A stretch of DNA of 64,000 nt from Myxococcales bacterium (GCA_020633555.1 JACKDL010000029.1:6049-70048); one strand, 5' to 3'; shown: positions 8,922 through 18,050, counted from the stretch's first letter. Numbers and translations: made by a program. The notes: generated by a model from the sequence alone, not told the origin.

Positions 8922-9782
8922 TCACTCCGGGGGCGTGATGTAGCAGTGCTTCGTGTTGGGGTCGTCGTCGTTCACGGGCGTGCAGGTCAGCCCCGCGGCG
9001 CAGTCGCGGTCATCGGCGCAGGGCCAGGTGCAGAACCAGCTCGGCGTGGAGCCCAGCGCCTGGAGCTGCAGGCAGTAGGCGCCGCTGGGGCAGCCGGTGC
9101 CGTAGCGGCAGTCGGCGGTGCAGGTGCCGAACACCTCCTGGGCGTTGTTGCCCAGGGCCAGGCACACCTCGCCCGCACAGCTCTCGTCCGACAGCAGAGT
9201 GCCCTGGCTGCGCACCTCGGATCCGCACTGCTGCATGATGTCGGCGGCCCGCGCCTGCCGGCACACGCCGTCGCCGCAGATGTGGTCGGGGTTCTGGCAG
9301 TCGGTGCGCACCGTGCACGCCCCGTCCTGCGGCACGTTGCCCCGGGTCACGCTGTTACAGGTGGTGCCGGTGAACTGGTACCAGTCGCGCACCCAGTCGG
9401 CGGGATCGCCGGGCAGGCAGGGGGCGTCCTCCAGCTTCTTGACGCAGCGGTCCACCGCGTCCTCGCTGAAGTCCAGTGTGCCGCGGGCCTGGCGGGCGCT
9501 CACGTCGGCGAAGCAGGCGGCCGTCTCGGCGGCGGTGCAGGCGTCGGCGTCGCCGCCCTCGAAGCCGAACGTGCCGCGGATGGCGCCCGGGGTCAGGCAG
9601 CCGAAGGCCCAGTCGCACTTGGCCCGTGCCGTGCGCGCGCAGAAGGCCTGCAGGGGATCACCCCCGCCGACCATGCCGCTGTCGAGGTTGATGGCCATGC
9701 CGGCGTCGGCGGCCGTGCCGCCGCTGTCGTCGCAGCCAATGCTCAGCGCCGCCAGCGCGACCCCCCAGTACCAACGCTTCAT
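8922..9782 (-). CDS. Cys-rich secreted lipoprotein
   Basis: 286 aa. The start at 9782 is chosen because MKRWYWGVALAALSIGC gives a clean signal with lipobox Cys17 followed by Asp-Asp. After a short Gly/Ala linker there are about 20 Cys in short disulfide modules, such as GACTVRTDCQNPDHICGDGVC and CTADCRYGTGCPSGAYCLQ (each described here in part), similar to the small Cys-rich repeats common in myxobacterial lipoproteins. No enzyme motif is seen. Likely a surface or periplasmic disulfide-stabilised protein. It is divergent from the tandem isomerase-like gene, with 94 bases between the two starts. Confidence 0.85.
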   Translation of the reverse strand: MKRWYWGVALAALSIGCDDSGGTAADAGMAINLDSGMVGGGDPLQAFCARTARAKCDWAFGCLTPGAIRGTFGFEGGDADACTAAETAACFADVSARQARGTLDFSEDAVDRCVKKLEDAPCLPGDPADWVRDWYQFTGTTCNSVTRGNVPQDGACTVRTDCQNPDHICGDGVCRQARAADIMQQCGSEVRSQGTLLSDESCAGEVCLALGNNAQEVFGTCTADCRYGTGCPSGAYCLQLQALGSTPSWFCTWPCADDRDCAAGLTCTPVNDDDPNTKHCYITPPE

Positions 9783-9876
9783 CGTGGGCTCCCCCCAAGG
9801 CAGTGGCCCCGATTCGACCCCATGGGGTGCCCCGGCGGCAAGGGCCGCTTGACCGGGGCCGGCGGCCCCACCCACG

Positions 9877-11103
9877 ATGCCGCCCATGACGCTCGACTTC
9901 TTCTACGACGTGGTCTGCCCCTACGCCTACCTGGGGTCGGTGCAGGTCGAGGCGCTGGCCCGCCGCACCGGCGCCACCCTGCGCTGGCGGCCCACCCTGC
10001 TGGGGGGGCTGTTCCGCCACGTCGAGGCGCCGCAGAACCCGGGCGCGCTGATGAACCCCAACAAGGCGCGCCTGAACCTGCTGGACATGCAGCGGCAGGC
10101 CGAGCGCCTGGGGGTCGAGCTGACGATGCCGGCGGCGCACCCACGCCGCAGCGTCGAGGCCATGCGCCTGCTGACCGCCTGCCCCGACGCGGCGCGCCCG
10201 GCGCTCAGCCACGCCCTGTACCGGGCCTACTGGGTGCAGGGGCGCGACATCAGCGACCGCGCGGTGCTGGGCGAGATCGCCGCCGAGCACGGGCTGGGCG
10301 TCGCCGCCATCGACGATCCGGCCGTGAAGCAGGCCCTGTTCGACACCACTGCCCAGGCCGCCGGGCACGGCGCCTTTGGGGTGCCGGCGCTGGTGATCGA
10401 CGGGCAGCGGCTGTACTGGGGCGCCGATCGTCTGCACTTCGTCGAGGCAGCCCTGGGCGGCCAGCCGGCGCGCCCCGCGGCCGCCGGCGCCGGGGGCGCC
10501 CGGCTGCGCTTCTTCCACGATTTTGCCAGCCCATTCAGCTATTTGGCCGCCACCCAGGTCGAGCGGTTGGCCGCCGACCATGGGGCCACGCTGGAGTGGG
10601 TGCCCATCCTGCTGGGCGGCCTGTTCAAGGCCCTGGGCACGCCGCTGGTGCCCCTGTTCGCCATGAACCAGGCGAAGCAGCGCTACCTGGGCCGCGACCT
10701 GCAGGACTGGGCCGGCTGGTGGGGCGTGCCCTTCAAGTACCCAGGCGCCTTCCCGTTCCGCACCGTGACCGCCCTGAGGGTGGCCCTCCAGGCGCCTTCG
10801 CTCACCCCGCACCTGTACCGGGCCGGCTGGGTCGACGACCGCGACTTGGGCGATCCGGCGGTGGTGGCGGCGGTGGCCGACGAGGTCGGCCTGGACGGCC
10901 AGGCGCTGCTCGCCGGCGCGCAGGACCCCGCCATCAAGGCGCGGCTGGCGGCCAACACCCAGGCGGCGGCGGACGCCGGCGCCTGCGGGGTCCCGAGCTT
11001 CCAGGTCTTCCAGGGCGACCAGCCCCCGCTGCTGTTCTGGGGCCAGGATCGGCTGGACATGGTGGGCGCCGCCCTCGACGGCTGGCGACCGCGGGGCGGG
11101 TGA
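9877..11103 (+). CDS. Tandem DsbA/HCCA-isomerase-fold protein (two fused domains)
   Basis: 408 aa made of two full thioredoxin/GST-kappa type domains, about 1-195 and 208-405. Each contains a LDFFYDVVCP or LRFFHDFASP first strand, an LLGGLF strand, a YRAYW/YRAGW helix and a final cis-Pro strand (GVPALVIDG; GVPSFQVFQG). The families are 2-hydroxychromene-2-carboxylate isomerase and DsbA/FrnE. The active position differs: C14-P in the first half and S218-P in the second, the latter as in the isomerase. Single-domain members are normally about 200 aa, so this is an internal duplication or fusion. The start could also be the ATG at 9886. Likely glutathione-linked chemistry on small aromatic compounds, inferred. 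Confidence 0.85.
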   Translation: MPPMTLDFFYDVVCPYAYLGSVQVEALARRTGATLRWRPTLLGGLFRHVEAPQNPGALMNPNKARLNLLDMQRQAERLGVELTMPAAHPRRSVEAMRLLTACPDAARPALSHALYRAYWVQGRDISDRAVLGEIAAEHGLGVAAIDDPAVKQALFDTTAQAAGHGAFGVPALVIDGQRLYWGADRLHFVEAALGGQPARPAAAGAGGARLRFFHDFASPFSYLAATQVERLAADHGATLEWVPILLGGLFKALGTPLVPLFAMNQAKQRYLGRDLQDWAGWWGVPFKYPGAFPFRTVTALRVALQAPSLTPHLYRAGWVDDRDLGDPAVVAAVADEVGLDGQALLAGAQDPAIKARLAANTQAAADAGACGVPSFQVFQGDQPPLLFWGQDRLDMVGAALDGWRPRGG

Positions 11104-11120
11104 GGGGTCCAACGGGCCCC
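11104..11120 (+). terminator. Hairpin directly after the tandem-isomerase stop
   Basis: GGGGTCC, a 3-base loop AAC, then GGGCCCC: a 7-pair stem with one G-U pair, beginning on the base after the TGA. No T run follows, so this is a candidate weak or factor-assisted terminator. Confidence 0.4.
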
Positions 11121-11195
11121 GGCGCTCTCGAACCTCACGCGCTGGCCCTGGCGTGGGCCGGCCGCACGCAGAACTTCGCACAGGCAGGACACCGC

Positions 11196-12308
11196 ATGAT
11201 TCCGCTGCTCGACTTGAACGCCCAGCTCCTCAGCTACCGCGAGGCGGCCCTGGCGGCCATGACCCGCGTCATGGACAGCCAGCACTTCATCATGGGTCCG
11301 GACGTGGACGGCTTCGAGGCCGACCTGGCCGAGTGGACCGGCGCCGGCCACGCGGTGGGCGTGTCCTCGGGCACCGACGCGCTGCTTGTGGCGCTGATGG
11401 CCCTGGACGTGGGCCCGGGCGATGAGGTGGTCACCAGCCCCTTCACCTTCTTCGCCACCGCCGGCGCCGTGTCGCGGCTGGGGGGCACCCCGGTGTTCGT
11501 GGACATCGACCCGGGCACCTTCAACGTCACCGAGGCCGCGCTGCGCTCGGCCATCACCCCGAACACCAAGGCGCTGATCCCGGTGCACCTGTTCGGGCAG
11601 CTCGCCGACACGGGTGGCCTGGCCGACGACCCCACGGCGCCGCCCATCATCGAGGACGCGGCCCAGGCCCTGGGGGGCACGCTGCACGGCAAGCACACCG
11701 GCCACCACGGCCTCTGCAGCACCGTCAGCTTCTTCCCCTCGAAGAACCTGGGGGGCTTCGGCGATGGGGGGGCGGTGATCACCCGCGACGCCGCCTTCGC
11801 AGAGAAGCTGAAGATCCTGCGGCTGCACGGCAGCAAGCCCAAGTACTTCCACCACGTGGTGGGCGGGAACTTCCGGCTCGACGCCCTGCAGGCGGCGGTG
11901 CTGGCGGTGAAGCTGCCCCACCTGCACGGCTGGGCCGAGGGGCGGCAGGCCAACGCGGCGCGCTACCGCGGCCTCTTTGCCGAGTCGGGGCTGCTGGAGC
12001 GGGGCCTGATCACCCTGCCGGTGGCGCTGCCCCACGGCGGCCACGTCTACAACCAGTTCGTGGTGCGCGCCCAGGACCGCGACGGGCTCCAGGCCCACCT
12101 GGAGGCCCAAGGCATCGGCACCGCGGTCTACTACCCGCGGCCGCTGCACCTGCAGCCATGCTTCGCCGACCTGGGCTACGGGCCGGGGGACTTCCCCGAG
12201 TCGGAGCGCGCCTGCGCCGAGGTGCTGGCCCTGCCGGTCTACCCCGAGCTCGCGCCCGATCAGCTCGCCCAGGTGGTGCGGGCCGTGGCCGGCTTCTACG
12301 GCGTCTGA
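11196..12308 (+). CDS. DegT/DnrJ/EryC1-family sugar aminotransferase
   Basis: 370 aa PLP enzyme of the fold-type I DegT family, which aminates keto-sugars for polysaccharides or glycosylated products. Motifs include an IPLLDLNAQ start, SSGTDALLVALMALDVGPGDEVVTSPFTF in its phosphate-binding region, IIEDAAQALGG, and the Schiff-base lysine in SFFPSKNLGGFGDGG (Lys183). The C-terminal half ends in the family-typical TAVYYPRPLHLQPCF and SERACAEVLALPVYPEL. No other sugar-nucleotide genes are nearby, so its pathway is not evident. Confidence 0.92.
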   Translation: MIPLLDLNAQLLSYREAALAAMTRVMDSQHFIMGPDVDGFEADLAEWTGAGHAVGVSSGTDALLVALMALDVGPGDEVVTSPFTFFATAGAVSRLGGTPVFVDIDPGTFNVTEAALRSAITPNTKALIPVHLFGQLADTGGLADDPTAPPIIEDAAQALGGTLHGKHTGHHGLCSTVSFFPSKNLGGFGDGGAVITRDAAFAEKLKILRLHGSKPKYFHHVVGGNFRLDALQAAVLAVKLPHLHGWAEGRQANAARYRGLFAESGLLERGLITLPVALPHGGHVYNQFVVRAQDRDGLQAHLEAQGIGTAVYYPRPLHLQPCFADLGYGPGDFPESERACAEVLALPVYPELAPDQLAQVVRAVAGFYGV

Positions 12309-12329
12309 GGCCGCTGGGGCCCGGGGGGC

Positions 12330-12358
12330 TTGCTCGCCGGACCCATATTCGCTAGAAC
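12330..12358 (+). promoter_or_regulatory. Candidate housekeeping promoter of the Tex-like gene
   Basis: TTGCTC, 17 bases, TAGAAC, lying in an unusually AT-rich pocket of the 197-base gap before the Tex-like gene. The start codon is about 150 bases downstream, leaving a long 5' leader. Confidence 0.45.
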
Positions 12359-12505
12359 GCGGTCTCGCGCTGCCGCGTGCGGGCAGAGGTCTGCCCCCAC
12401 ACCGTGGCCGTGACGTGTCTCCGGCGGGCCCATCCAGGCCACGGGGCACACGCCGCGCCCCCAGAGTCACCGCGATCCATCGATCTCCCGACGGGCTGAG
12501 CTGCC

Positions 12506-14323
12506 ATGCGGTTGTCCACATTCATTCAGCGCACCCGCGCCCTTGGTGACGCCAAGGTGCCGACCCACATCATCGACGCGCTGGGCGATCGCATCGCCCA
12601 GGGCGCCGAGCTGGGCAGCGTGCTGAAGCACCAGAACACCACGCTCACGCCGCGGATCCTCCTGGGGATCTGGCGCGCGGCGCGGATCCACCAGCGGCAC
12701 ATGGCCCACCTGGACGAGGTCGCCGAGAAGCGGCGCAAGGCGGGCCTGCCGGCCATCGCCCCGGCGGTGCTCAAGCAGACCGTCTCGGCCCACGAGGTGG
12801 CGGTGCTGGGGCGCGCCGAGGCGCTTGCCCCCCCGGGCAGCGTGGCTGAGCACCGCCGCCGCGACGCCATCAAGGAGGCCCTGGCCCTGTGGAAGGCCTG
12901 CCTGGCCATCGCCCACAAGGAGGGCGAGCTCGAGATCAAGCTCATCACCGACGACCCCGCGCTGATGGGCGAGTTCGGTGACCTGGCCGAGAAGACCTCG
13001 CTGGGCGAGCTGAAGGGCCACCGCTGGATGGCCGTGCGCCGCGGCGTGGACGCGGGCGCCCTGGATCTGACCCTCGAGGTGCCCGTGAAGCGCCTGGTGG
13101 ACCAGATGAAGGCCCGCGGCACCGAGCTGGCGGCCCTGGCCCGGGGCGAGAAGGACGAGGAGCTGCTGCAGAAGCTCGTCCTGGTGGACCTGGACGAGTG
13201 GGCCATGGCCCTGAAGGACGAGGCCGCCCGCTCGGCCGCGTACCGCAGCGCCGCCAACGCCTACCTGAACCTGCTGGCCGAGCCCCGCCCCAGCCAGCCG
13301 CTGGCCGCGGGTGTCTACCTGGCCGACGGGCAGGTGGGCGTGGCCGTGGTGGGCCGCGAGGGCGAGTGGCACGGCGGCGGCACCGCCCCGCTGGGGGCGC
13401 AGCCCATGGCCACCGTCGAGAAGCTCATCGGCAACCACCCGGTGGAGCTGGTGGTGCTGCCCACCCGGTCGAAGGATCCCGAGGTCCTCAACGCCGTGCT
13501 GGGCGGCTTCGGCGAGCACTTCCAGGTGCTGCGGGTGCTGCCCAACGCGCTGAAGGCGGCCGTGGCCATCGAGGGGCCCGCGCCCACCGGCGGCGAGGCC
13601 GCGGCCTTCGCGGCCGTGCTGGCCCGCCGCGCGCTCAACCCGCTGAAGGCGTGGGGGCAGCTCGATCCCATCGCCCTGGGGCTGGCCGAGTACCAGAAGG
13701 ACCTGGACGAGGTCGAGCTGCGGGCGTGGATGGTGGACATGAAGGTGCTGGCCGAGACGGGCGTGAAGCCCGACGACCTGGCCCGCCCCGCCGCCAAGCC
13801 CAAGCTGCCCCGTGGCCCCGCCAAGCCCTTGAACCCGCTGATCAAGTCCGTCGACGACCTGCGCCCCGGCCTGGTGGTCAACGGCGTGGTGACCAACATC
13901 ACCCAGTTCGGCGCCTTCGTGAACATCGGCCTCTCCCACGAGGGCCTGGTGCACGTCAGCGAGCTGGCCGATCACTTCGTGAACGATCCCAACGAGGTGG
14001 TGAAGGTCAACCAGCACGTCGAGGCCCGCGTGCTGGGCGTCGACCGGGCTCGCCGGCGCATCTCGCTGTCCCTGCGCCCGGAGCGTGAGGCGCCCGCGCC
14101 GCGGGCCGTCGAGGCGGGGGTCGAGGATCGGGATCGCGATCGCGACGACGGCTCCAAGCGCCGTGGGGTGCGCCTGGACGACATCCCCGGGCGCGGCCGC
14201 CGCGGAGGTGGCGGCGGCGGGGGTGGCGGCTTCGACCGGCGCCCGCCCGGGCCCGGCGGCAACGCCACCGGCGCCAGCCGCGCCCACGCGCTGGCCGAGC
14301 TGGAAGCCCTGTTCAAGAAGTAG
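12506..14323 (+). CDS. Tex-like RNA-binding protein with C-terminal S1 domain
   Basis: 605 aa, against about 770 for Tex. A helical N-terminal region is followed by a region at about 270-385 that aligns with the YqgF/RNase H-like fold of Tex, but the DPG and acidic active residues are not conserved (GVYLADGQVGVAVV in place of a GLDPG strand). A helix-hairpin-helix-like segment follows (RRALNPLKAWGQLDP). Residues about 449-525 are a clear S1 domain (LVVNGVVTNITQFGAFVNIG). The tail is Arg/Asp-rich, then has a run of Gly residues, then a basic end. Probable role: RNA-binding transcription or translation factor without nuclease activity. No strong ribosome binding site is seen. Confidence 0.82.
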   Translation: MRLSTFIQRTRALGDAKVPTHIIDALGDRIAQGAELGSVLKHQNTTLTPRILLGIWRAARIHQRHMAHLDEVAEKRRKAGLPAIAPAVLKQTVSAHEVAVLGRAEALAPPGSVAEHRRRDAIKEALALWKACLAIAHKEGELEIKLITDDPALMGEFGDLAEKTSLGELKGHRWMAVRRGVDAGALDLTLEVPVKRLVDQMKARGTELAALARGEKDEELLQKLVLVDLDEWAMALKDEAARSAAYRSAANAYLNLLAEPRPSQPLAAGVYLADGQVGVAVVGREGEWHGGGTAPLGAQPMATVEKLIGNHPVELVVLPTRSKDPEVLNAVLGGFGEHFQVLRVLPNALKAAVAIEGPAPTGGEAAAFAAVLARRALNPLKAWGQLDPIALGLAEYQKDLDEVELRAWMVDMKVLAETGVKPDDLARPAAKPKLPRGPAKPLNPLIKSVDDLRPGLVVNGVVTNITQFGAFVNIGLSHEGLVHVSELADHFVNDPNEVVKVNQHVEARVLGVDRARRRISLSLRPEREAPAPRAVEAGVEDRDRDRDDGSKRRGVRLDDIPGRGRRGGGGGGGGGFDRRPPGPGGNATGASRAHALAELEALFKK

Positions 14324-14336
14324 CAGGCGCGTCCCT

Positions 14337-14362
14337 GACGCGGCCCGCCCGCGGGCCGCGTC
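14337..14362 (+). terminator. Strong hairpin after the Tex-like gene
   Basis: GACGCGGCCC and its exact complement GGGCCGCGTC around a 6-base loop, starting 13 bases after the stop. The bases after it are pyrimidine-rich (CGACCTTCGTCTCC) but lack a true T run. A likely transcription terminator. Confidence 0.6.
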
Positions 14363-14490
14363 CGACCTTCGTCTCCGACGGACAACCATGGCGCTCAGGG
14401 CGCAGCCGTCGTGGTGCGTCGTCGGTCCGGTGCAGCAGTGAGGGGGAGGGGGTGGGGGCGCGCCGACCGGCGCTGCCCCCGGGAGGCCTC

Positions 14491-14514
14491 ACAGGGGTTT
14501 CCGGATACCCCTGT
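14491..14514 (-). terminator. Hairpin at the 3' end of ino1
   Basis: ACAGGGGT and ACCCCTGT form a perfect 8-pair stem with an 8-base loop. Its edge touches the stop codon of the inositol-phosphate synthase gene. Candidate terminator for the minus-strand operon; no T run. Confidence 0.45.
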
Positions 14515-15830
14515 CAGCTCTCCTGGTAGTACTCGGTGCCCAGGTGGGTGATCAGGTCCTCGCCCATCATGTGGCGCAGGTTGTTCTTCAGCTTGGTGAG
14601 CTGGATGAACAGATCGTGCTCCGGGTACACGCTGGGGGCCGTCATCGGGCTCTTCCAGTAGAAGCTGAGCCACTCCTGGATGCCCTTGCGGCCGGCGCGG
14701 CGGGCCAGGTCGAGGAACAGGGCCAGGTCGAGCACGATGGGCGCGGCCAGGATGCTGTCCCGGCACAGGAAGTCGACCTTGATCTGCATCGGGTAGCCGA
14801 GCCAACCGAAGATGTCGATGTTGTCCCACCCCTCCTTCGAGTCGCCCCGGGGCGGGTAATAGTTGATCCGCACCTTGTGGTAGAGGTTCCCGTACAGGCC
14901 GGGGTGGGCCTCGGGCTGCAGGATGGTGTCCAGCACGCCCAGCTTGGTCTTTTCCTTGCTCTTGAAGGCCTCGGGCTCGTCGAGCACCTCGCCGTCCCGG
15001 TTGCCCAGGATGTTGGTGCTGAACCAGCCGGCCACGCCCAGCATGCGGGCCTTGAACATGGGGGCCAGCACGGTCTTCAGCAGGGTCTGGCCCGTCTTGA
15101 AGTCCTTGCCACCCACGGGGATGCCCACCTTGTCGGCCAGCTCGAGCAGGGCCGGGGCGTCCGCCGCCAGGCTCGGGGTGCCGTTGGCGTAGGGCACGCC
15201 CTCCATCAGCGCGGCGTAGGCGTAGAGCATGGCCGGGGCGATGGTCTTGTCGTCGGCGTCCAGCGCGGCCTCGAAGGCGGCGAGCGTGGCGTGGGCGGGG
15301 CCCGGCTCCACGTAGATCTCGGTGCTGGCGCAGTTGATCATCACGCAGTCCGTCAGGCCGTGGGTGGCCTTGAACTCGCGGATGTCCGCCCGCAGGGCCT
15401 CGGCCATCTCGCGGCGGGTGCCGGTCTTGATGGCGGTGCCGTTGAGGCGCTTCACGTAGTCGGGATCGAAGGCGCCGGGCATGGGCTTGATGGCCCGCAG
15501 CTCGGGCTCCAGATCGTCGATCAGGCGCTTCTCGAGGACCTTGGCCGTCTCGCAGGCCTCGTACAGGTCGCCGCCGAAGATGTCCCAGCCGCCGAACACC
15601 AGCCCGCTCAGGGGTGCCAAGGGCACGAAGTCCTTGACCATGGGGTTGCGGTTGTCGGTGCGCTTGCCCAGCCGGATGTGGGCGAGCTGCGTCAGCGAGC
15701 CGACGGGCTCGCCCAGGCCCTTGTTGGCGGCGATGACCCCCGCCACGAAGGTGCTGGCCACAGCACCCATGCCTTGCAGCAGGATGCCCAGGCGCTCCGG
15801 GGCGGCGGTCGGGGGAGTGTGCTCAGCCAT
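14514..15830 (-). CDS. ino1: Inositol-3-phosphate synthase
   Basis: 438 aa. It converts glucose-6-phosphate to myo-inositol-3-phosphate with NAD, the first step to inositol lipids or inositol osmolytes. Recognisable features are the N-terminal GILLQGMGAVASTFVAGV Rossmann loop, GGWDIFGGDLYEA, VMINCASTE, the PVGGKDFKTGQTLLKT catalytic stretch, and STNILGNRDGEVL. The ATG at 15830 was preferred to an upstream codon because GGAG sits about 10 bases before it. It overlaps the stop of the small membrane protein gene by 8 bases, so the two form an operon. Confidence 0.95.
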   Translation of the reverse strand: MAEHTPPTAAPERLGILLQGMGAVASTFVAGVIAANKGLGEPVGSLTQLAHIRLGKRTDNRNPMVKDFVPLAPLSGLVFGGWDIFGGDLYEACETAKVLEKRLIDDLEPELRAIKPMPGAFDPDYVKRLNGTAIKTGTRREMAEALRADIREFKATHGLTDCVMINCASTEIYVEPGPAHATLAAFEAALDADDKTIAPAMLYAYAALMEGVPYANGTPSLAADAPALLELADKVGIPVGGKDFKTGQTLLKTVLAPMFKARMLGVAGWFSTNILGNRDGEVLDEPEAFKSKEKTKLGVLDTILQPEAHPGLYGNLYHKVRINYYPPRGDSKEGWDNIDIFGWLGYPMQIKVDFLCRDSILAAPIVLDLALFLDLARRAGRKGIQEWLSFYWKSPMTAPSVYPEHDLFIQLTKLKNNLRHMMGEDLITHLGTEYYQES

Positions 15831-16227
15831 GATCGGCGGCTCCTTCACGGTCGGCAGCCCGGGCGGCACGCCCGAGCTTGAAGGCCACGGCCAGAGCCAG
15901 CAGGGCTCGGCCCAGATACGCGGGCCCCGTCCAGGGGCCGGTGTCGCTCACTCGCCACGCGAGCAGCAGATCGCCAGGAGCCTCCAGGCCCCAGCACAGT
16001 GCCACCCCGGCGGCCCACTGCGGGCGCCGGCCCGCCACCGCCCACGCGGTCACCGCCGCGCGGGTCAGCCAAAGGGCCCCCGTGCGTTGCAGCGGATAGG
16101 CCGTGGTGCCCATGGCCGCTGGGTGCAGCGCCTCTTGCCAGAGGCCGGGCGCGAGCACCAGCAGGGCACCGAGCAGCAGGTCGATGGCCGCCAGGCACCA
16201 CAGGCTTCGGGAAAGAGCGGGTTTCAC
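15823..16227 (-). CDS. Small multi-pass membrane protein
   Basis: 134 aa from a GTG (an upstream extension is possible but is Arg/Pro-rich and unlikely to be coding). Four hydrophobic segments are visible: WCLAAIDLLLGALLVLAPGL, TRAAVTAWAVAG, AAGVALCWGLEAPGDLLLAW and LGRALLALAVAFKLG. It ends inside the start of ino1. Possibly linked to inositol-lipid metabolism by position only. I do not recognise a family. Confidence 0.65.
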   Translation of the reverse strand: MKPALSRSLWCLAAIDLLLGALLVLAPGLWQEALHPAAMGTTAYPLQRTGALWLTRAAVTAWAVAGRRPQWAAGVALCWGLEAPGDLLLAWRVSDTGPWTGPAYLGRALLALAVAFKLGRAARAADREGAADHG

Positions 16228-16399
16228 AAGCCGCGGGAAGATACCCGGCCCTCCGGGAGCGGACAAGCCCCGCCGCCGCCGCCCCGGTCCGGTTGCCCCG
16301 CGCCCGGTACCGGGGCGCAGGGACGGCGGACGGGCGGGGCGGCGGCCCCCGGAAGATCCACCCATTGAGGCGCCGCGCTCAGGTCACCACACTGCCCTC

Positions 16400-17002
16400 A
16401 TGCGCGTTTGGTTCACCATCGCCCTGGGGCTGGCCCTGGCCGCTCCTGCCGGCGCCCAGGACTGGGCCCCCAGCGCCCCCGAGGGGTGGGCGTTGGGCGC
16501 GGGCATCGCCTTCGCCGTAGGCAAGCCCGTGGACGACGCCTCCCAGCGCACCGGCAGCGCTTCGGCCGGGGCCCTGGACGTGCGCGTTGGCCATGGTCTG
16601 GGCCCCTGCTTCGGGCTGCACCTGCGCGGGGCAGCCCTGTTCGGGCTGGGGCAGGCCGGCGACCACGCCCTGCTGGCCGGCACCACCACCGTCGAGCTGA
16701 GCGCCCGCCCATGGCTGCTCACCCAGGGGCCGCTGGTGCTCCGCGGCGGGCTGGGTCTGGGCGGCGCGCGCGTCACGGGCGACCCGGATCCCGACGCGCC
16801 GGTCCCGGAGCAGGGGCGGAGCCTGGGCTGGGCGGTGACGGCCGGGGCCACCTACGAGCTGGGCTGGACGGACGGCCTGCTGGCTGAGCGGGGCTGGGCT
16901 TTGGGCCCGGCGGTGGACGTCACCTGGCTGCCCGGCCGGGACGGCGAGGCCGCGCTCACCTGGGTGTCCGTCGGGCTCGCGGGGTCCTGGTACGGCGGCT
17001 GA
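16400..17002 (+). CDS. Secreted, predicted outer-membrane beta-barrel protein
   Basis: 200 aa. A Sec signal (RVWFTIALGLALAAPAGAQ, cleavage near residue 20) is followed by alternating Gly/aromatic/hydrophobic strands (LALGAGIAF-type, GLHLRGAALFGLG, LVLRGGLGLGGARV) and an end in LTWVSVGLAGSWYGG. This is typical of small 8-stranded outer-membrane proteins. Ligand and role are unknown. It is divergent from the ino1 operon with 172 bases between, in which I see only short GC-rich palindromes. Confidence 0.72.
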   Translation: MRVWFTIALGLALAAPAGAQDWAPSAPEGWALGAGIAFAVGKPVDDASQRTGSASAGALDVRVGHGLGPCFGLHLRGAALFGLGQAGDHALLAGTTTVELSARPWLLTQGPLVLRGGLGLGGARVTGDPDPDAPVPEQGRSLGWAVTAGATYELGWTDGLLAERGWALGPAVDVTWLPGRDGEAALTWVSVGLAGSWYGG

Positions 17003-17021
17003 GCCCGGCGACGCCGTACCC

Positions 17022-18050
17022 CTACGCGGGGAGCCGCACCGAGTCGGCGCTCAATCCCTCTACGCGGAACGCAGCCACCAGCGCGGCCAGGTCGCCCGTG
17101 GCGGGCAGGCCGGCGCTGGCGGCCAACCGGGCGCGGACAGCGCCGGGATCCTCGCCGGCCTCACGCAGCGTGGCCAGCGCGATGGCCCCGTCCCGCTTGG
17201 CCAGGCGGGTGCCGTCGGGTGCCAACACCAGCCCCACATGGGCGTAGGCGGGCTCGGGCAGCCCCAGCAGCCGCAGGATCAGGAGCTGGCGGGCCGCCGA
17301 CGCCAAGAGATCGGCCCCGCGCACCACCAGATCGCAGCCCATGTAGGCGTCATCGACGCTGCAGGCCACCTGGTAGGCGGCGATGCCGTCGGTGCGGCGG
17401 ACCACGAAGTCGCCCATGGCGGCCGCCAGATCCACCGCCTGCGGGCCGGCGGCCAGGTCGCCGAACCGAAACGGCCCCGCCACGCCCAGCCGGGCCAGGG
17501 CGGCGGCCACGTCCAGTCGCAGGGCGGGCACCCGCCCCCGGCGCCGGGGCAGGGCGGTCAGGTCGGGCCAGACCGTGGGCGCACTGGGGCGGCAGGTGCC
17601 CGCGTACACGGGCCCCTCGTCGCTGGCGTGGGGCGCGCGGGAGGCCTCGCGCACCTCGCGGCGCGAGCACCAGCAAGGGTACAGCACGCCCAGGGCGTTC
17701 AGCGCCTGGAGGGCCTCGGCGTACAGGGCCGAGCGTTCGGACTGCCGGTAGGGGCCCACCGGGCCGCCCTCGGCGGGCCCCTCGTCCCAGGTCAGCCCCA
17801 GCCAGGCCAGATCGGCGAGCTGCTCGGCCATGCAGCCCTCGGGCATGGCGGCGGGATCCAGATCCTCGACGCGCAGCACGTTGCGGCGCCCCGTGGCGGC
17901 GGCAGCCAGCCACGACAGCAGCGCCGTGCGGGCGTTGCCCAGGTGCAGGCGGCCGGTGGGCGTGGGCGCGAAGCGGGTGGCCCCGCGCTCCAGCGCGGGC
18001 AAGGGTCGCAGCGGCGTCGGGGGGCTCGATGGGTGCTCACCGGGGGTCAC
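17022..18050 (-). CDS. gluQ: Glutamyl-Q tRNA(Asp) synthetase
   Basis: 342 aa, without the anticodon-binding half of GluRS, so it loads glutamate onto queuosine in tRNA(Asp) rather than onto tRNA(Glu). It has FAPTPTGRLHLGNARTALL (HIGH-type motif), the zinc site CWC...Y.GTC (YPCWCSRREV and VYAGTCR), and a KMSKS-type loop RLAKRDGAI. Start is a GTG overlapping the stop of the pseudokinase gene (GTGA), so the two are translated from one message. The first 20 codons before the catalytic domain are Pro-rich. Confidence 0.9.
   Translation of the reverse strand: MTPGEHPSSPPTPLRPLPALERGATRFAPTPTGRLHLGNARTALLSWLAAAATGRRNVLRVEDLDPAAMPEGCMAEQLADLAWLGLTWDEGPAEGGPVGPYRQSERSALYAEALQALNALGVLYPCWCSRREVREASRAPHASDEGPVYAGTCRPSAPTVWPDLTALPRRRGRVPALRLDVAAALARLGVAGPFRFGDLAAGPQAVDLAAAMGDFVVRRTDGIAAYQVACSVDDAYMGCDLVVRGADLLASAARQLLILRLLGLPEPAYAHVGLVLAPDGTRLAKRDGAIALATLREAGEDPGAVRARLAASAGLPATGDLAALVAAFRVEGLSADSVRLPA

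Noticed and set aside
12309..12505. Small RNA or riboswitch in the gap before the Tex-like gene
   Set aside because: I see a promoter and a long leader but no recognisable aptamer or conserved structure.
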